The notes: a model not told the origin generated them from the sequence alone. Numbered from the stretch's first letter, positions 20,117 through 29,932 are shown. The stretch is 64,000 nucleotides of DNA from Streptomyces sp. Ru72 (GCF_002920635.1 NZ_PQSR01000008.1:80681-144680), one strand, 5' to 3'. Program-made: numbers and translations.

Positions 20117-20133
20117 TGGTGGTGGCACCACCA
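20117..20133. promoter_or_regulatory. 17-bp palindrome between exporter and XRE regulator
   Basis: TGGTGGTGGCACCACCA has perfect 8-bp arms around a single central base, in the middle of the 90-bp divergent intergenic region (52 bp from one start, 23 bp from the other). Likely operator for the adjacent XRE regulator. Confidence 0.5.
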
Positions 20134-20155
20134 GACAGGACGGGGGGATCCGTAC

Positions 20156-21025
20156 GTGCCCGAGGACGCGCTGAAGAGCCATCGGCTGCGGGAGTTGCGC
20201 GAGTTCCTGATGAGCAGGCGAGCCCGGGTCAGCCCGGCGGAGGCCGGACTGCCCGCGGGCGGGCCGCGGCGCCGTACGCCGGGGCTGCGCCGCGAGGAGG
20301 TCGCCGTACTCGCCGGGGTGGGCATCTCCTGGTACCAGTGGCTGGAGCAGGGGCGGGACATCTCCGTCTCCCCGCAGGTCCTGGACGCGGTGGCGCGGGT
20401 GCTGCGGCTCAGCAACGCCGAGCGCCGGCATCTGTACGTCCTGGCCGGGCTGAACCCGCCCGCGCCGGAACCGGCGCCCGACCACGGCTGTGAGGGCATG
20501 CGGCGGCTGATCGACGCCTGGATGCCGTATCCGGCCCACATCATGGACCGGTACTACAACTGCGTGATGTACAACGATGCGGCGGGCTGGGTGCTCGGGA
20601 TGCGGCCCGAGATCACGCAGAACTGCATCGTCGACTTCTTCACCGACCCGCTGTACCGCTCCCGCTCCCACAGCTGGGAGCAGAACGCGCACACGGTCGT
20701 CGCACAGTTCCGGGCGATGTGCTCGGCCAGCCCCGACGACGAGGGGTTCCGGGCGGTGCTGGCCGAACTGAGGTCGGTGAGCCCGGAGTTCACCGAGCTG
20801 TGGGAGCGGCGGGACATCAAGGACGCCGGGGTGATCCGCAAGGAGCTGGACCATCCGCTGGTGGGTCTGCTGTGCGTCGAGTCGACGGCACTGAAGGTGC
20901 CGGCGCGGCCCGACCTGACGATCGTCCTGCACACCCCGCTCGACGAGGCGAACACCACGGCGAAGCTGGAGTGGCTGGCGTCGGCGCAGGGCAGGCGCGG
21001 GGCGATGTATCCCGTGGCGGGATGA
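20156..21025 (+). CDS. XRE-family regulator with MmyB-like domain, divergent from exporter
   Basis: 289 residues with an N-terminal HTH (RRRTPGLRREEVAVLAGVGISWYQWLEQGRD split at residues ~39-69) and a C-terminal MmyB ligand-binding domain (about residues 105-280; NCIVDFFTDPLYRSRSHSWEQ). GTG start after a GGGGGG tract at 9 nt. Likely represses the divergent DHA2 exporter and itself through the palindrome at 20117-20133. Its stop lies inside the first copy of a 27-bp triple repeat that precedes the next gene. Confidence 0.87.
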   Translation: MPEDALKSHRLRELREFLMSRRARVSPAEAGLPAGGPRRRTPGLRREEVAVLAGVGISWYQWLEQGRDISVSPQVLDAVARVLRLSNAERRHLYVLAGLNPPAPEPAPDHGCEGMRRLIDAWMPYPAHIMDRYYNCVMYNDAAGWVLGMRPEITQNCIVDFFTDPLYRSRSHSWEQNAHTVVAQFRAMCSASPDDEGFRAVLAELRSVSPEFTELWERRDIKDAGVIRKELDHPLVGLLCVESTALKVPARPDLTIVLHTPLDEANTTAKLEWLASAQGRRGAMYPVAG

Positions 21026-21099
21026 CCTCGGCGTTGTTCCGGCACGGGCTGACCTCGTCGGTACCCCGTTGCGGGATGACCTCGGCGGTTCTCCGTATG
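21019..21099 (+). repeat. Three tandem 27-bp repeats upstream of the deaminase-like gene
   Basis: Units start at 21019, 21046 and 21073, each beginning GGGmTGACCTCGkCG and ending with a more variable 12 bp. Units 1 and 3 share a 17-bp perfect core (21017-21033 and 21071-21087). The array overlaps the end of the XRE gene and abuts the -10 box of the next gene, so it covers the -35 region. Helical phasing is about 2.5 turns per unit. Confidence 0.7.
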
Positions 21100-21101
21100 C
21101 T
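21096..21101 (+). promoter_or_regulatory. Predicted -10 box of leaderless deaminase-like gene
   Basis: TATGCT ends six bases before the ATG at 21108, predicting a leaderless transcript; the third 27-bp repeat occupies the -35 position. Confidence 0.45.
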
Positions 21102-21107
21102 CGGAGC

Positions 21108-21461
21108 ATGACCGACAGCAACGCGCTCGATCCCGAGGACCGCAAGATCGTCACCCTGGCCCGTTCCGCGCGGGCGCGCAACGGCGTGCCCGAGGGGGCC
21201 GCGGTACGGGACGAGACCGGACGGACGTACGTCGCCGGCACCGTCGCCCTGGACTCCCTCAAGCTGAGTGCCCTGCAGACGGCGGTGGCGATGGCGGTGG
21301 CGTCGGGTGCCAAGTCGCTGGAGGCGGCGGCGGTCGTCACGGAGGCCGAGGGCGCGTCCGCCGAGGACCGTGCGGCCGTACGGGACCTCGGCGGGCCTCA
21401 GACGCCTGTGCTGGTGGCCGGGCCGGACGGGACGGTCCGCGTCACGGTGACCGCGGGCTGA
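21108..21461 (+). CDS. Cytidine-deaminase-like protein lacking catalytic residues
   Basis: 117 residues with the small-CDA length and layout (LARSARARNGVPEGAAVRDETGRTYVAGTVAL, then LSALQTAVAMAVASGAKSLEAAAVV). The two zinc motifs of cytidine deaminases are absent: the C/HAE segment reads LSALQTA and the PCxxC segment GGPQTPV, and the whole protein has no Cys and no His. It cannot bind catalytic zinc in the usual way, so it is a pseudoenzyme or has a new role. In streptomycetes such a gene commonly sits near era. Confidence 0.75.
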   Translation: MTDSNALDPEDRKIVTLARSARARNGVPEGAAVRDETGRTYVAGTVALDSLKLSALQTAVAMAVASGAKSLEAAAVVTEAEGASAEDRAAVRDLGGPQTPVLVAGPDGTVRVTVTAG

Positions 21462-21606
21462 GGGCCGGCACGGTCGAGCGGCAGAAACTGACGGCCCGTC
21501 AGTCCACTTGCCGCATCTCCATTGACTTCTCACACAACCCGCACGTCGATGGCCCCCTGTCGGCGCAGAAGAGCCGCTGCGCCCGCAACCACACGAGGGG
21601 GCCGTC

Positions 21607-22018
21607 ATGGCTTTACCGACTCGAAGACGCCGCTGGGCCTCGGTGCTCACGGTGACCGCCCTCGCAGTCGCCGGCGGGGGTGCCCTGGCCTGTCCGGCCG
21701 GCGCCACCCCGCAGCAGGTGGACTTCCCCACCCACTGCATCCCGCCCGCGGTCGCGGGCATCCCCCCGATCGACGGCACGACCACCGCGAAGATCACGGC
21801 GGACAAGGCCGGTGCGAAGGTCGGTGACACGGTCACCGTGACCTACACGGTGGTCACGGCCGCCGCGAGCAATCCGACCGACCTGGCGCTGCCCGCCGAC
21901 ATCATGACCCCGACCGGGAAGGTGTCCCTCGGTGGCGCTCAGACCGGTGACGTCACCGTCGCCGGGCCGAAGAAGAACCCGCCGGTGCCGGGGAAAGCGG
22001 CCTTCCCGTCCTTCTCCT

Positions 22019-22041
<23 letters not shown>
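21607..22041 (+). pseudogene. Secreted protein, 5' part only (truncated)
   Basis: Start ATG after GAGGGGG. Residues 1-34 form a signal peptide (RRRRWASVLTVTALAVAGG..ATP), followed by a beta-rich repeat-like domain (ADKAGAKVGDTVTVTYTVV; LGGAQTGDVTVAGPKKNPPVPGKAAFPSF). The natural sequence stops at about 22018; the last residues (SGRRPCR) are read from inverted DNA of a different gene. Homologues, as I recall them, continue for hundreds of residues, so the 3' part is missing. Confidence 0.6.
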
Positions 22042-24094
<2,053 letters not shown>

Positions 24095-24106
24095 TCACCG
24101 GCGCTC

Positions 24107-24173
24107 GTTTCCTGTTGCGTACAGGTGTGTTTCCGTGACGTTTCGTGTTGCGGGAAGGTTTCCGGAATCTCAC
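24107..24173 (-). promoter_or_regulatory. Candidate GlnR operator cluster upstream of amt
   Basis: On the minus strand half-sites occur every 11 bp as in GlnR boxes (gTnAc-n6-GaAAc): GTGAG-n6-GAAAC-n6-GCAAC, then GAAAC-n6-GAAAC-n6-GTACG-n6-GAAAC. That is two overlapping registers within 67 bp, ending about 47 bp before the GTG. GlnR controls amtB in S. coelicolor; binding here is inferred from pattern only. Confidence 0.6.
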
Positions 24174-24245
24174 CGGGGTGTGTGCGGGGACCGGGGCGCG
24201 GCCGGGCGTGCGGAGGGGCTCCGTGGATCAGGGAGAATGGGCGCC

Positions 24246-25196
24246 ATGAGCGTGCGCACCCAGCCATCCGAGCCCACCGAGGCCGTCCACCGGGCGGGCT
24301 TCGCCTGTTTCGTGGGCCGTCCCAATGCGGGCAAGTCCACCCTGACGAACGCTCTGGTCGGGCAGAAGGTGGCGATCACCTCGAACCGGCCGCAGACGAC
24401 GCGGCACACGGTGCGGGGCATCGTGCACCGGCCGGACGCGCAGCTGATCCTGGTGGACACACCGGGTCTGCACAAGCCGCGCACGCTGCTGGGCGAGCGT
24501 CTGAACGACGTGGTGCGCACGACGTGGGCGGAGGTCGACGTGATCGGCTTCTGCCTGCCCGCCGACCAGAAGATCGGCCCCGGGGACCGCTTCATCGCGA
24601 AGGAACTGGCGGGGATCAGGAAGACCCCGAAGGTCGCGATCGTCACGAAGACGGACCTGGTGGACTCCAAGGCCCTGGCCGAGCAGCTCATCGCGATCGA
24701 CCGGCTGGGTGAGGAGCTGGGGATCGAGTGGGCGGAGATCGTCCCGGTGTCGGCGACCGCGAACAAGCAGGTGGACCTGCTGGCGGATCTGTTGATCCCG
24801 CTGCTGCCGGAGGGGCCGGCGCTGTATCCCGAGGGCGATCTGACGGACGAGCCGGAGCAGGTCATGGTGGCGGAGCTGATCCGTGAGGCGGCACTGGAGG
24901 GCGTCCGGGACGAGCTGCCGCACTCGATCGCGGTGGTGGTGGAGGAGATGCTGCCGCGCGAGGACCGTCCGGCGGACAAGCCGCTGCTGGACATCCACGC
25001 GAACGTCTACATCGAGCGGCCGAGCCAGAAGGGCATCATCATCGGGCCCAAGGGCAGGCGGCTGAAGGAGGTCGGCATCAAGTCCCGCAAGCACATCGAG
25101 GCGCTGCTGGGGACGCCGGTGTTCCTGGACCTCCATGTGAAGGTGGCGAAGGACTGGCAGCGGGACCCGAAGCAGCTGCGACGCCTGGGCTTCTGA
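24246..25196 (+). CDS. era: GTPase Era
   Basis: 316 residues. The G domain has G1 GRPNAGKST, G3 DTPG and G4 TKTD, and the C-terminal KH domain has IYIER-like VYIERPSQKGIIIGPKGRRLKEVG (split across residues ~262-285), which binds the 3' end of 16S rRNA during 30S assembly. Start at ATG 24246 with GGGAG at 10 nt. Divergent from amt. Confidence 0.97.
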   Translation: MSVRTQPSEPTEAVHRAGFACFVGRPNAGKSTLTNALVGQKVAITSNRPQTTRHTVRGIVHRPDAQLILVDTPGLHKPRTLLGERLNDVVRTTWAEVDVIGFCLPADQKIGPGDRFIAKELAGIRKTPKVAIVTKTDLVDSKALAEQLIAIDRLGEELGIEWAEIVPVSATANKQVDLLADLLIPLLPEGPALYPEGDLTDEPEQVMVAELIREAALEGVRDELPHSIAVVVEEMLPREDRPADKPLLDIHANVYIERPSQKGIIIGPKGRRLKEVGIKSRKHIEALLGTPVFLDLHVKVAKDWQRDPKQLRRLGF

Positions 25197-25235
25197 GAGG
25201 TTTTTCGCCCCCGCCGCCTACCCTTCCCGTCCTCC

Positions 25236-25250
25236 AGGGGCTCCGCCCCT
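25236..25250 (+). terminator. Hairpin downstream of era
   Basis: AGGGGCtccGCCCCT, six-bp arms and 3-nt loop, 40 bp after the era stop; a very common streptomycete intergenic hairpin. Confidence 0.5.
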
Positions 25251-25382
25251 TCGACCCCGCCGGGGCCCCGCCCCAGACCCCGTTCGGGGGCCGGCCCCCG
25301 GACCCCCCGCTCCTCAGACGCCGGAGGGGCTGAATTTTCAGCCCGTCTGGGGGTCCCCCCCTGCTCGAAGAGCTTGGGAGAG

Positions 25383-25436
25383 TTTGAGGACGAGGCCGTT
25401 CAGGCCGAAGGGGAGTCTGGGCGCGCAGCCCCCAGG
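25383..25436 (+). repeat. Dispersed streptomycete intergenic repeat, copy 1
   Basis: About 54 bp beginning TTTGAGGACGAGGCCGTTC and ending GCAGCCCCCAGG, nearly identical to 39987-40039. Together with the adjacent hairpins it resembles the REP-like element widespread between Streptomyces genes. Confidence 0.7.
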
Positions 25437-25497
25437 TCCGGGACGGGGAGGGGCGGCGGGGGCGCAACGCATCTTGCGCGGCCCCCGGCGGCCGACG

Positions 25498-26613
25498 TCA
25501 CCCCGGTCGGCGGAAGCCGATCGTCGGGACGGCGCGGCGGCGTGGCCAGGCTTCGATGTCCTCCTCCGGGACCAGGCCCTCCAGGAACGCGTAGCGGGTC
25601 AGGGCCGCCGGGTCCTGGTTCTCGTAGGACTGGACCTTGCGCCACCACGCCCCGATCTCCGACCAGTCGGGCGCCGACAGCGAACCGCCGAACTCCTGGA
25701 CGGACAGCGCCGCCGTCAGGCCGGCGAAGGCGAGACGGTCGGCCAGCGGCCACTCCGCCAGCGTTCCGGTCACGAACCCCGCCACGAAGACGTCACCCGC
25801 CCCCGTGGGATCCAGCGCCTCCACGGCGATCGCCGGCACACCCGCGCTCTCCCCGGTACGCCCGTCCACGGCGTACGCACCCTCCGCGCCGAGGGTGACC
25901 ACGGCCAGCGGCACGTACTCGGTAAGCGCGTGCGCGGCGGCGCGCGGGCAGTCCGTGCGCGTGTACCGCATGGCCTCCTCGGCGTTCGGCAGGAACGCCT
26001 CGCAGTGTTCGAGGTCGGCCAGCCCCGCCGGGTCCCACGCCCCGGTCTCGTCCCAGCCGACGTCGGCGAAGATCCGTGTGCCCTGCTTCGCGGCCTCCGC
26101 GATCCACGGCTCGCGCCTGCCAGGCGTCAGCGAGGCGACCGCGGCCCGGGCGCGCGGCGGGCAGTCCGGGGCAGGCTCCTCCGGCGGCGGCTCGTGACCG
26201 TGGGACACCATGGTGCGCTCGCCCTCGTAGGCCATGGAGACGGTCACCGGGGAGTGCCAGCCGGAGACCTTGCGGGACGGCGAGAGGTCGATGCCCTCGC
26301 CCTCCTTCAACTCGTCCCAGCAGTACTCGCCGTAGTGGTCGTCACCGAAGGCCGCCGCCAGGCACGTCCGCAGGCCGAGGCGGGCCAGCGCGGTGGCCAT
26401 GTTGGCGACGCCGCCGGGGCTCGACCCCATGCCCCGCGCCCAGGACTCGGTGCCGCGCACCGGGGCGGAGTCGAGGCCGGTGAAGATGATGTCGAGGAAG
26501 ACGGTCCCCGTGAGGTAGACGTCCCAGGGCGGGTCGCCGGGCGCGCGCAGCGCGGCAAGGGGGTCGACGTGGGCGTGGTGGCGGTGTGGTCCCTCTCCGA
26601 TGGACGCGGTCAC
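25498..26613 (-). CDS. PfkB family carbohydrate kinase
   Basis: 371-residue ribokinase-type sugar kinase. N-terminal GSSPGGVANMATALARLG is the substrate-side PfkB signature and DPTGAGDVFVAGF (about residue 270) holds the catalytic aspartate and anion hole. GTG start with GGGAG at 6 nt. It lies 94 bp downstream of the glucarate dehydratase gene on the same strand, so it may belong to that catabolic transcript; its sugar is unknown, although a keto- or deoxy-sugar acid would fit the context. Confidence 0.88.
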   Translation of the reverse strand: MTASIGEGPHRHHAHVDPLAALRAPGDPPWDVYLTGTVFLDIIFTGLDSAPVRGTESWARGMGSSPGGVANMATALARLGLRTCLAAAFGDDHYGEYCWDELKEGEGIDLSPSRKVSGWHSPVTVSMAYEGERTMVSHGHEPPPEEPAPDCPPRARAAVASLTPGRREPWIAEAAKQGTRIFADVGWDETGAWDPAGLADLEHCEAFLPNAEEAMRYTRTDCPRAAAHALTEYVPLAVVTLGAEGAYAVDGRTGESAGVPAIAVEALDPTGAGDVFVAGFVTGTLAEWPLADRLAFAGLTAALSVQEFGGSLSAPDWSEIGAWWRKVQSYENQDPAALTRYAFLEGLVPEEDIEAWPRRRAVPTIGFRRPG

Positions 26614-26707
26614 GGTGCGCTCCCTGGCGTGGTGCTGATCCAGCCAGTGTGCACCAAGTGTCGCGCCGGGCGGGCCGGTCGCCCGCGCCCGCCGGGGTCG
26701 CGGGGCG

Positions 26708-28003
26708 CTACCAGCGGGGCACCGTCGGCGTCACCCACCCCGGGTCCGCGACCCGCATCGCCGCCGCGTCGTCGCGGTCGCGAAGGCCGCCGTCGTCGGC
26801 GAGCCAGCGCTCGTGCAGCGCGGCCAGCCGATCGCGGTCCAGTGTGACGCCGAGCCCGGGCGCGTCGGGGACGGCGACCCGGCCGCCGGTGAAGGCGATG
26901 CGCTCGGTGATGACGTCCTCGGACTGCCACGGGTAGTGGGTGTCGCAGGCGTGGTGCAGACCCGGCACCGTGGAGGCGACATGGGTCATCGCGGCCAGCG
27001 AGATACCGAGGTGGGTGTTGGAGTGCATGGACACCCCGACTCCGAACGCGCGGCAGATCGCGGCCAGTTCGCGCGTGTTGCGCAGCCCGCCCCAGTAGTG
27101 GTGGTCGGAGAGCACCACCTGCACGGCGCCCCGAGTGAACGCCTCCTTGATCTCGCCGAACGTGGTCACGCACATGTTGGTGGCGAGCGGCACCCCGGTC
27201 CGCGCGGCGACCTCCGCCATGGCGGGTGTGCCGAGGGCCGGGTCCTCCAGGTACTCGAGCACGTCGCGCAGTTCCTCGGCCACCTTCACCGAGGTCTCCA
27301 CCGACCAGGCACCGTTGGGGTCCAGGCGCAGCGGATGCCCGGGGAACGCCTCCGCGAGCGCGCGGATCGCGGCGATCTCCTGGTCCGGCGGGAAGACCCC
27401 GCCCTTGAGCTTGAAGGACGTGAAGCCGTGCCGCTCCTTGAACCTGCGCGCCTGGGCGACGACCCCCGCCGGGTCGAGTGCGGCACCCCAGTCGTCCTGC
27501 TCGCCCGCCACGCCCTCGGGGTGAGCGGCGTACTTGTAGAACAGGTACGCGCTGTACTCGACCTCGTCGCGCAGCTTGCCGCCGAGCAGCGCGTGCACGG
27601 GCAGGCCGAGCGCCTTGCCGAGCGCGTCGAGGCAGGCGACCTCGAAGGCGGAGAGGACGGACAGGCGCAGCTTGTCGCCGGTCTGGACGCCGCGCAGCCC
27701 GCCGACGTCGAGCCGGTCGGAGGCCCGGGCGCCGTCGACGGCCACCTCCTCCGCGAGCGTGAACAGGACGTTCAGGTCGGACACCTGACGGCCCACCAGC
27801 TTGTCGGCGAGGGGCCGGGCGAGTTCCAGGTACTTGGTGTCGCCGTAGGTCTCGCCGACGCCGCTGGTGCCGTCGGCCGTCACCACCTCCACGATCAGCC
27901 TGGGCGTGTACGGCTGGTGGACGCCCTGGGTGTTCAGCAGGGGCGGGTCGGCGACCAGGATCGGGGTCAGCCGTACCTCGGAGACGGTCAGGTCGCGGCT
28001 CAC
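26708..28003 (-). CDS. gudD: Glucarate dehydratase family (enolase superfamily)
   Basis: 431 residues. Capping domain followed by a (beta/alpha)7 barrel with the Lys-X-Lys base FKLKGG (about residue 205), metal ligands in LRLDPNGAW and the YLEDPALG strand, and the His/Asp side MHSNTHLGIS (about residue 340), a set typical of D-glucarate dehydratase. It dehydrates glucarate to 5-dehydro-4-deoxyglucarate, the substrate of the enzyme encoded immediately upstream. GTG start overlaps the upstream stop by four bases (GTGA). Confidence 0.88.
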   Translation of the reverse strand: MSRDLTVSEVRLTPILVADPPLLNTQGVHQPYTPRLIVEVVTADGTSGVGETYGDTKYLELARPLADKLVGRQVSDLNVLFTLAEEVAVDGARASDRLDVGGLRGVQTGDKLRLSVLSAFEVACLDALGKALGLPVHALLGGKLRDEVEYSAYLFYKYAAHPEGVAGEQDDWGAALDPAGVVAQARRFKERHGFTSFKLKGGVFPPDQEIAAIRALAEAFPGHPLRLDPNGAWSVETSVKVAEELRDVLEYLEDPALGTPAMAEVAARTGVPLATNMCVTTFGEIKEAFTRGAVQVVLSDHHYWGGLRNTRELAAICRAFGVGVSMHSNTHLGISLAAMTHVASTVPGLHHACDTHYPWQSEDVITERIAFTGGRVAVPDAPGLGVTLDRDRLAALHERWLADDGGLRDRDDAAAMRVADPGWVTPTVPRW

Positions 28004-28947
28004 AGGGCGGCTCCTACGAGGTCGAGTCCGGTGGTCAGCAGGTCCTTCAGGTCGGCCAGATCGGCGGCGGACGGCTCGGTGAGCGGGGCGCGCACCGGTC
28101 CCACCGGGCGGCCGCGCAGCCGGGCGGCGGCCTTGACCAGCGACACGGCGTATCCGGGCACCCGGTCGCGCAGGTCGACGAACGGGACGTAGAAGTCGCG
28201 CAGCAGCTTGTCCACCGTCGCGTCGTCCCCGGCGCGCAGCGCGGTGAAGAAGGCGCCCGCGATCTCGGGGGCGAAGGCGTGGACGGCGGAGGAGTAGGCG
28301 GGTACGCCCACAGCGGCGTACGCGCGGGCCTGGACCTCCGCGGTGGCGGCGCCGTTGAAGAACAGGAAGCCCTCGGGCGCGGCGAGGGTGAGCCGTTGCA
28401 GCCGGTCGAGGTCGCTGTGGCCGTCCTTGAGGCCGATGACGCCGGGGATCTCGGTGATGCGCCGGAACGCCCGCAGTCCGTAGTCGACCTGACCGCGCTG
28501 GTAGGCGATCAGCGGCAGCCGGGTGCGGGCGGCGATGTGCTCGAGCTGGGCTACGAGCCCGTCCTGCGGGGCCGCGACCAGGTAGTGCGGCAGGACGAGC
28601 AGCGCGTCGGCGCCCGCGTCCTCGGCGATCCGCGCGAACCGCACGGCCTGCGCCCAGCCGTGTCCGACGCCGGCGACGACGGGCACGGCACCTCCGGCGG
28701 CCTCCACCGCCGCGGCGACGACCTGCCCGTACTCGTCCTCGTCCAGCGAGAAGAACTCACCGGTGCCGCAGGCGGGGAAGACGGCGCCGGGGCCGGTGGC
28801 GAGCTGGGCCGCGACATGGGCGCGGAAGCCGTCGAGGTCGAGAGAGCCGTCGTCGTGGAAGCTCGTGAGCGGGAATGACAGGATCCCGCGCGCCATACCG
28901 TCCCGCAGCCGCCGTGCCACGGCCTCCGTGTCCGAACCGCCGCTCAC
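28000..28947 (-). CDS. kdgD: 5-dehydro-4-deoxyglucarate dehydratase
   Basis: 315-residue member of the DapA family. Schiff-base lysine in GVIGLKDGHSD (about residue 196) and catalytic tyrosine in LIAYQRG (about residue 160); the ACGTGEFFSL loop replaces GTTGE and is typical of KdgD. It converts 5-dehydro-4-deoxyglucarate to 2,5-dioxovalerate (2-oxoglutarate semialdehyde) with loss of CO2 and water. GTG start with AGGGAG upstream. First gene of the glucarate operon, divergent from an IclR regulator. Confidence 0.9.
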   Translation of the reverse strand: MSGGSDTEAVARRLRDGMARGILSFPLTSFHDDGSLDLDGFRAHVAAQLATGPGAVFPACGTGEFFSLDEDEYGQVVAAAVEAAGGAVPVVAGVGHGWAQAVRFARIAEDAGADALLVLPHYLVAAPQDGLVAQLEHIAARTRLPLIAYQRGQVDYGLRAFRRITEIPGVIGLKDGHSDLDRLQRLTLAAPEGFLFFNGAATAEVQARAYAAVGVPAYSSAVHAFAPEIAGAFFTALRAGDDATVDKLLRDFYVPFVDLRDRVPGYAVSLVKAAARLRGRPVGPVRAPLTEPSAADLADLKDLLTTGLDLVGAAL

Positions 28948-28991
28948 CCTGGTCGTCTCCCTGGCTAGATGTCATCCACGTATGAAGATGA

Positions 28992-29020
28992 AGGTTAGAT
29001 ACGCGAACAGAGGCCGTCAA
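28992..29020 (-). promoter_or_regulatory. Promoter of the kdgD-gudD operon
   Basis: TTGACG and TAACCT spaced by exactly 17 bp on the minus strand, about 45 bp before the kdgD start: a good housekeeping-sigma promoter. The operator-like palindrome at 29030-29049 lies just upstream of its -35. Confidence 0.6.
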
Positions 29021-29029
29021 TGCCCCGGA

Positions 29030-29049
29030 GTGCGGCAGGAGTGCCGCAC
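29030..29049. promoter_or_regulatory. Candidate IclR operator between kdgD and its regulator
   Basis: Perfect inverted repeat GTGCGGCA-ggag-TGCCGCAC. It lies 10 bp upstream of the kdgD -35 and over the expected -35 of the IclR gene, so one bound dimer could act on both promoters. Confidence 0.55.
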
Positions 29050-29061
29050 CGCCCGCCGCAT

Positions 29062-29067
29062 TACCAT
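29062..29067 (+). promoter_or_regulatory. Predicted -10 box of leaderless IclR gene
   Basis: TACCAT ends six bases before ATG 29074; no Shine-Dalgarno sequence is present. Confidence 0.45.
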
Positions 29068-29073
29068 CGCCGC

Positions 29074-29856
29074 ATGTCCGACACAGGGGGCGTCCGCGAG
29101 GTCAAGTCGGCCGCACGCACGGTGGAGCTGCTCGAGGTGCTCGCCGCGCGCGGCGACCGTCCGGCACGTCTGCAGGAGCTGGCCGACGAGCTCGGCGTAC
29201 CGCGCAGCTCGATGTACGCCCTGCTGCAGACCCTGATCTCACGGGGCTGGGTGCGGACGGACGTCACCGGCTCGCTGTACGGCATCGGCATCCACGCGCT
29301 GCTGACGGGCACGGGCTACCTGGATTCCGACCCGCGCGTGCGCATCGTCCGCCCCTACCTGGACGAGGCGTCGGAGGCGCTCGGCGAGACGATCCACCTG
29401 GGACGGCTGGACGGCAGGGACGTGGCGTATCTGGCGACGCGCGAGTCGCACGAATACCTGCGCACGATCAGCCGCGTGGGCCGGCGACTGCCCGCGCATG
29501 CGGGCGCGCTCGGCAAGGCACTGCTGGCGCAGCAGCCGGACGAGGCGGTGCCGCAGGGGCCGTTCGAGCCCCTGACCGCGAACACGCACACGACGCGGGA
29601 GTCCCTGCTGGCGGACCTCGCCGCCACGCGCGAGCGGGGCTATTCCATCGACCGGGAGGAGAGCGTCGTCGGCATCGCGGGCTTCGGCTTCGCCCTGCGC
29701 TACGACACCCCGGCACAGGACGCCATCAGCTGCTCGGTACCGGTGGCCCGGCTGACGCCGAGTCACGAGGAGCGGATCGTCGCGGTGATGCGGGAGATCC
29801 GGGCCAGGATCGAAGGTGTCACGGTGGGCGGCGCGGGCGCTCCGCACTGGCGCTGA
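29074..29856 (+). CDS. IclR family regulator of glucarate catabolism
   Basis: 260 residues: N-terminal winged HTH (AARTVELLEVLAARGDRPARLQ; recognition region VPRSSMYALLQTLISRGW, residues ~45-62) and a C-terminal IclR effector domain (about residues 85-250; HAGALGKALLA and SVVGIAGFGFALR). Divergent from kdgD-gudD with a 20-bp inverted repeat between them, so it most likely represses that operon until glucarate or a metabolite binds. Starts leaderless by the -10 at 29062. Confidence 0.9.
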   Translation: MSDTGGVREVKSAARTVELLEVLAARGDRPARLQELADELGVPRSSMYALLQTLISRGWVRTDVTGSLYGIGIHALLTGTGYLDSDPRVRIVRPYLDEASEALGETIHLGRLDGRDVAYLATRESHEYLRTISRVGRRLPAHAGALGKALLAQQPDEAVPQGPFEPLTANTHTTRESLLADLAATRERGYSIDREESVVGIAGFGFALRYDTPAQDAISCSVPVARLTPSHEERIVAVMREIRARIEGVTVGGAGAPHWR

Positions 29857-29916
29857 GGGCTACGGACGACAAACAGAGCAGCAACTACTACCCGACCTCC
29901 CCTGAGCCAAACTCGA

Positions 29917-29932
29917 AGTGACTCACATCACA
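29917..29932 (+). promoter_or_regulatory. CRP-like site upstream of MFS gene
   Basis: AGTGActcacaTCACA matches TGTGA-n6-TCACA in nine of ten positions. It lies about 130 bp before the MFS start. Streptomyces encodes Crp; binding is unproven. Confidence 0.35.

Larger units (their letters stand above)
25197..25497. other. Gene-free spacer after era with hairpins and dispersed repeat
   Basis: Downstream of era and of the convergent kinase gene. It holds AGGGGCTCCGCCCCT (25236-25250, likely terminator), a palindromic GGGGGCCGGCCCCCGGACCCCC stretch (25286-25308), the inverted repeat GGGCTGAAttTTCAGCCC (25327-25344) and a repeat shared with 39987-40039. No coding sequence is evident. Confidence 0.7.
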
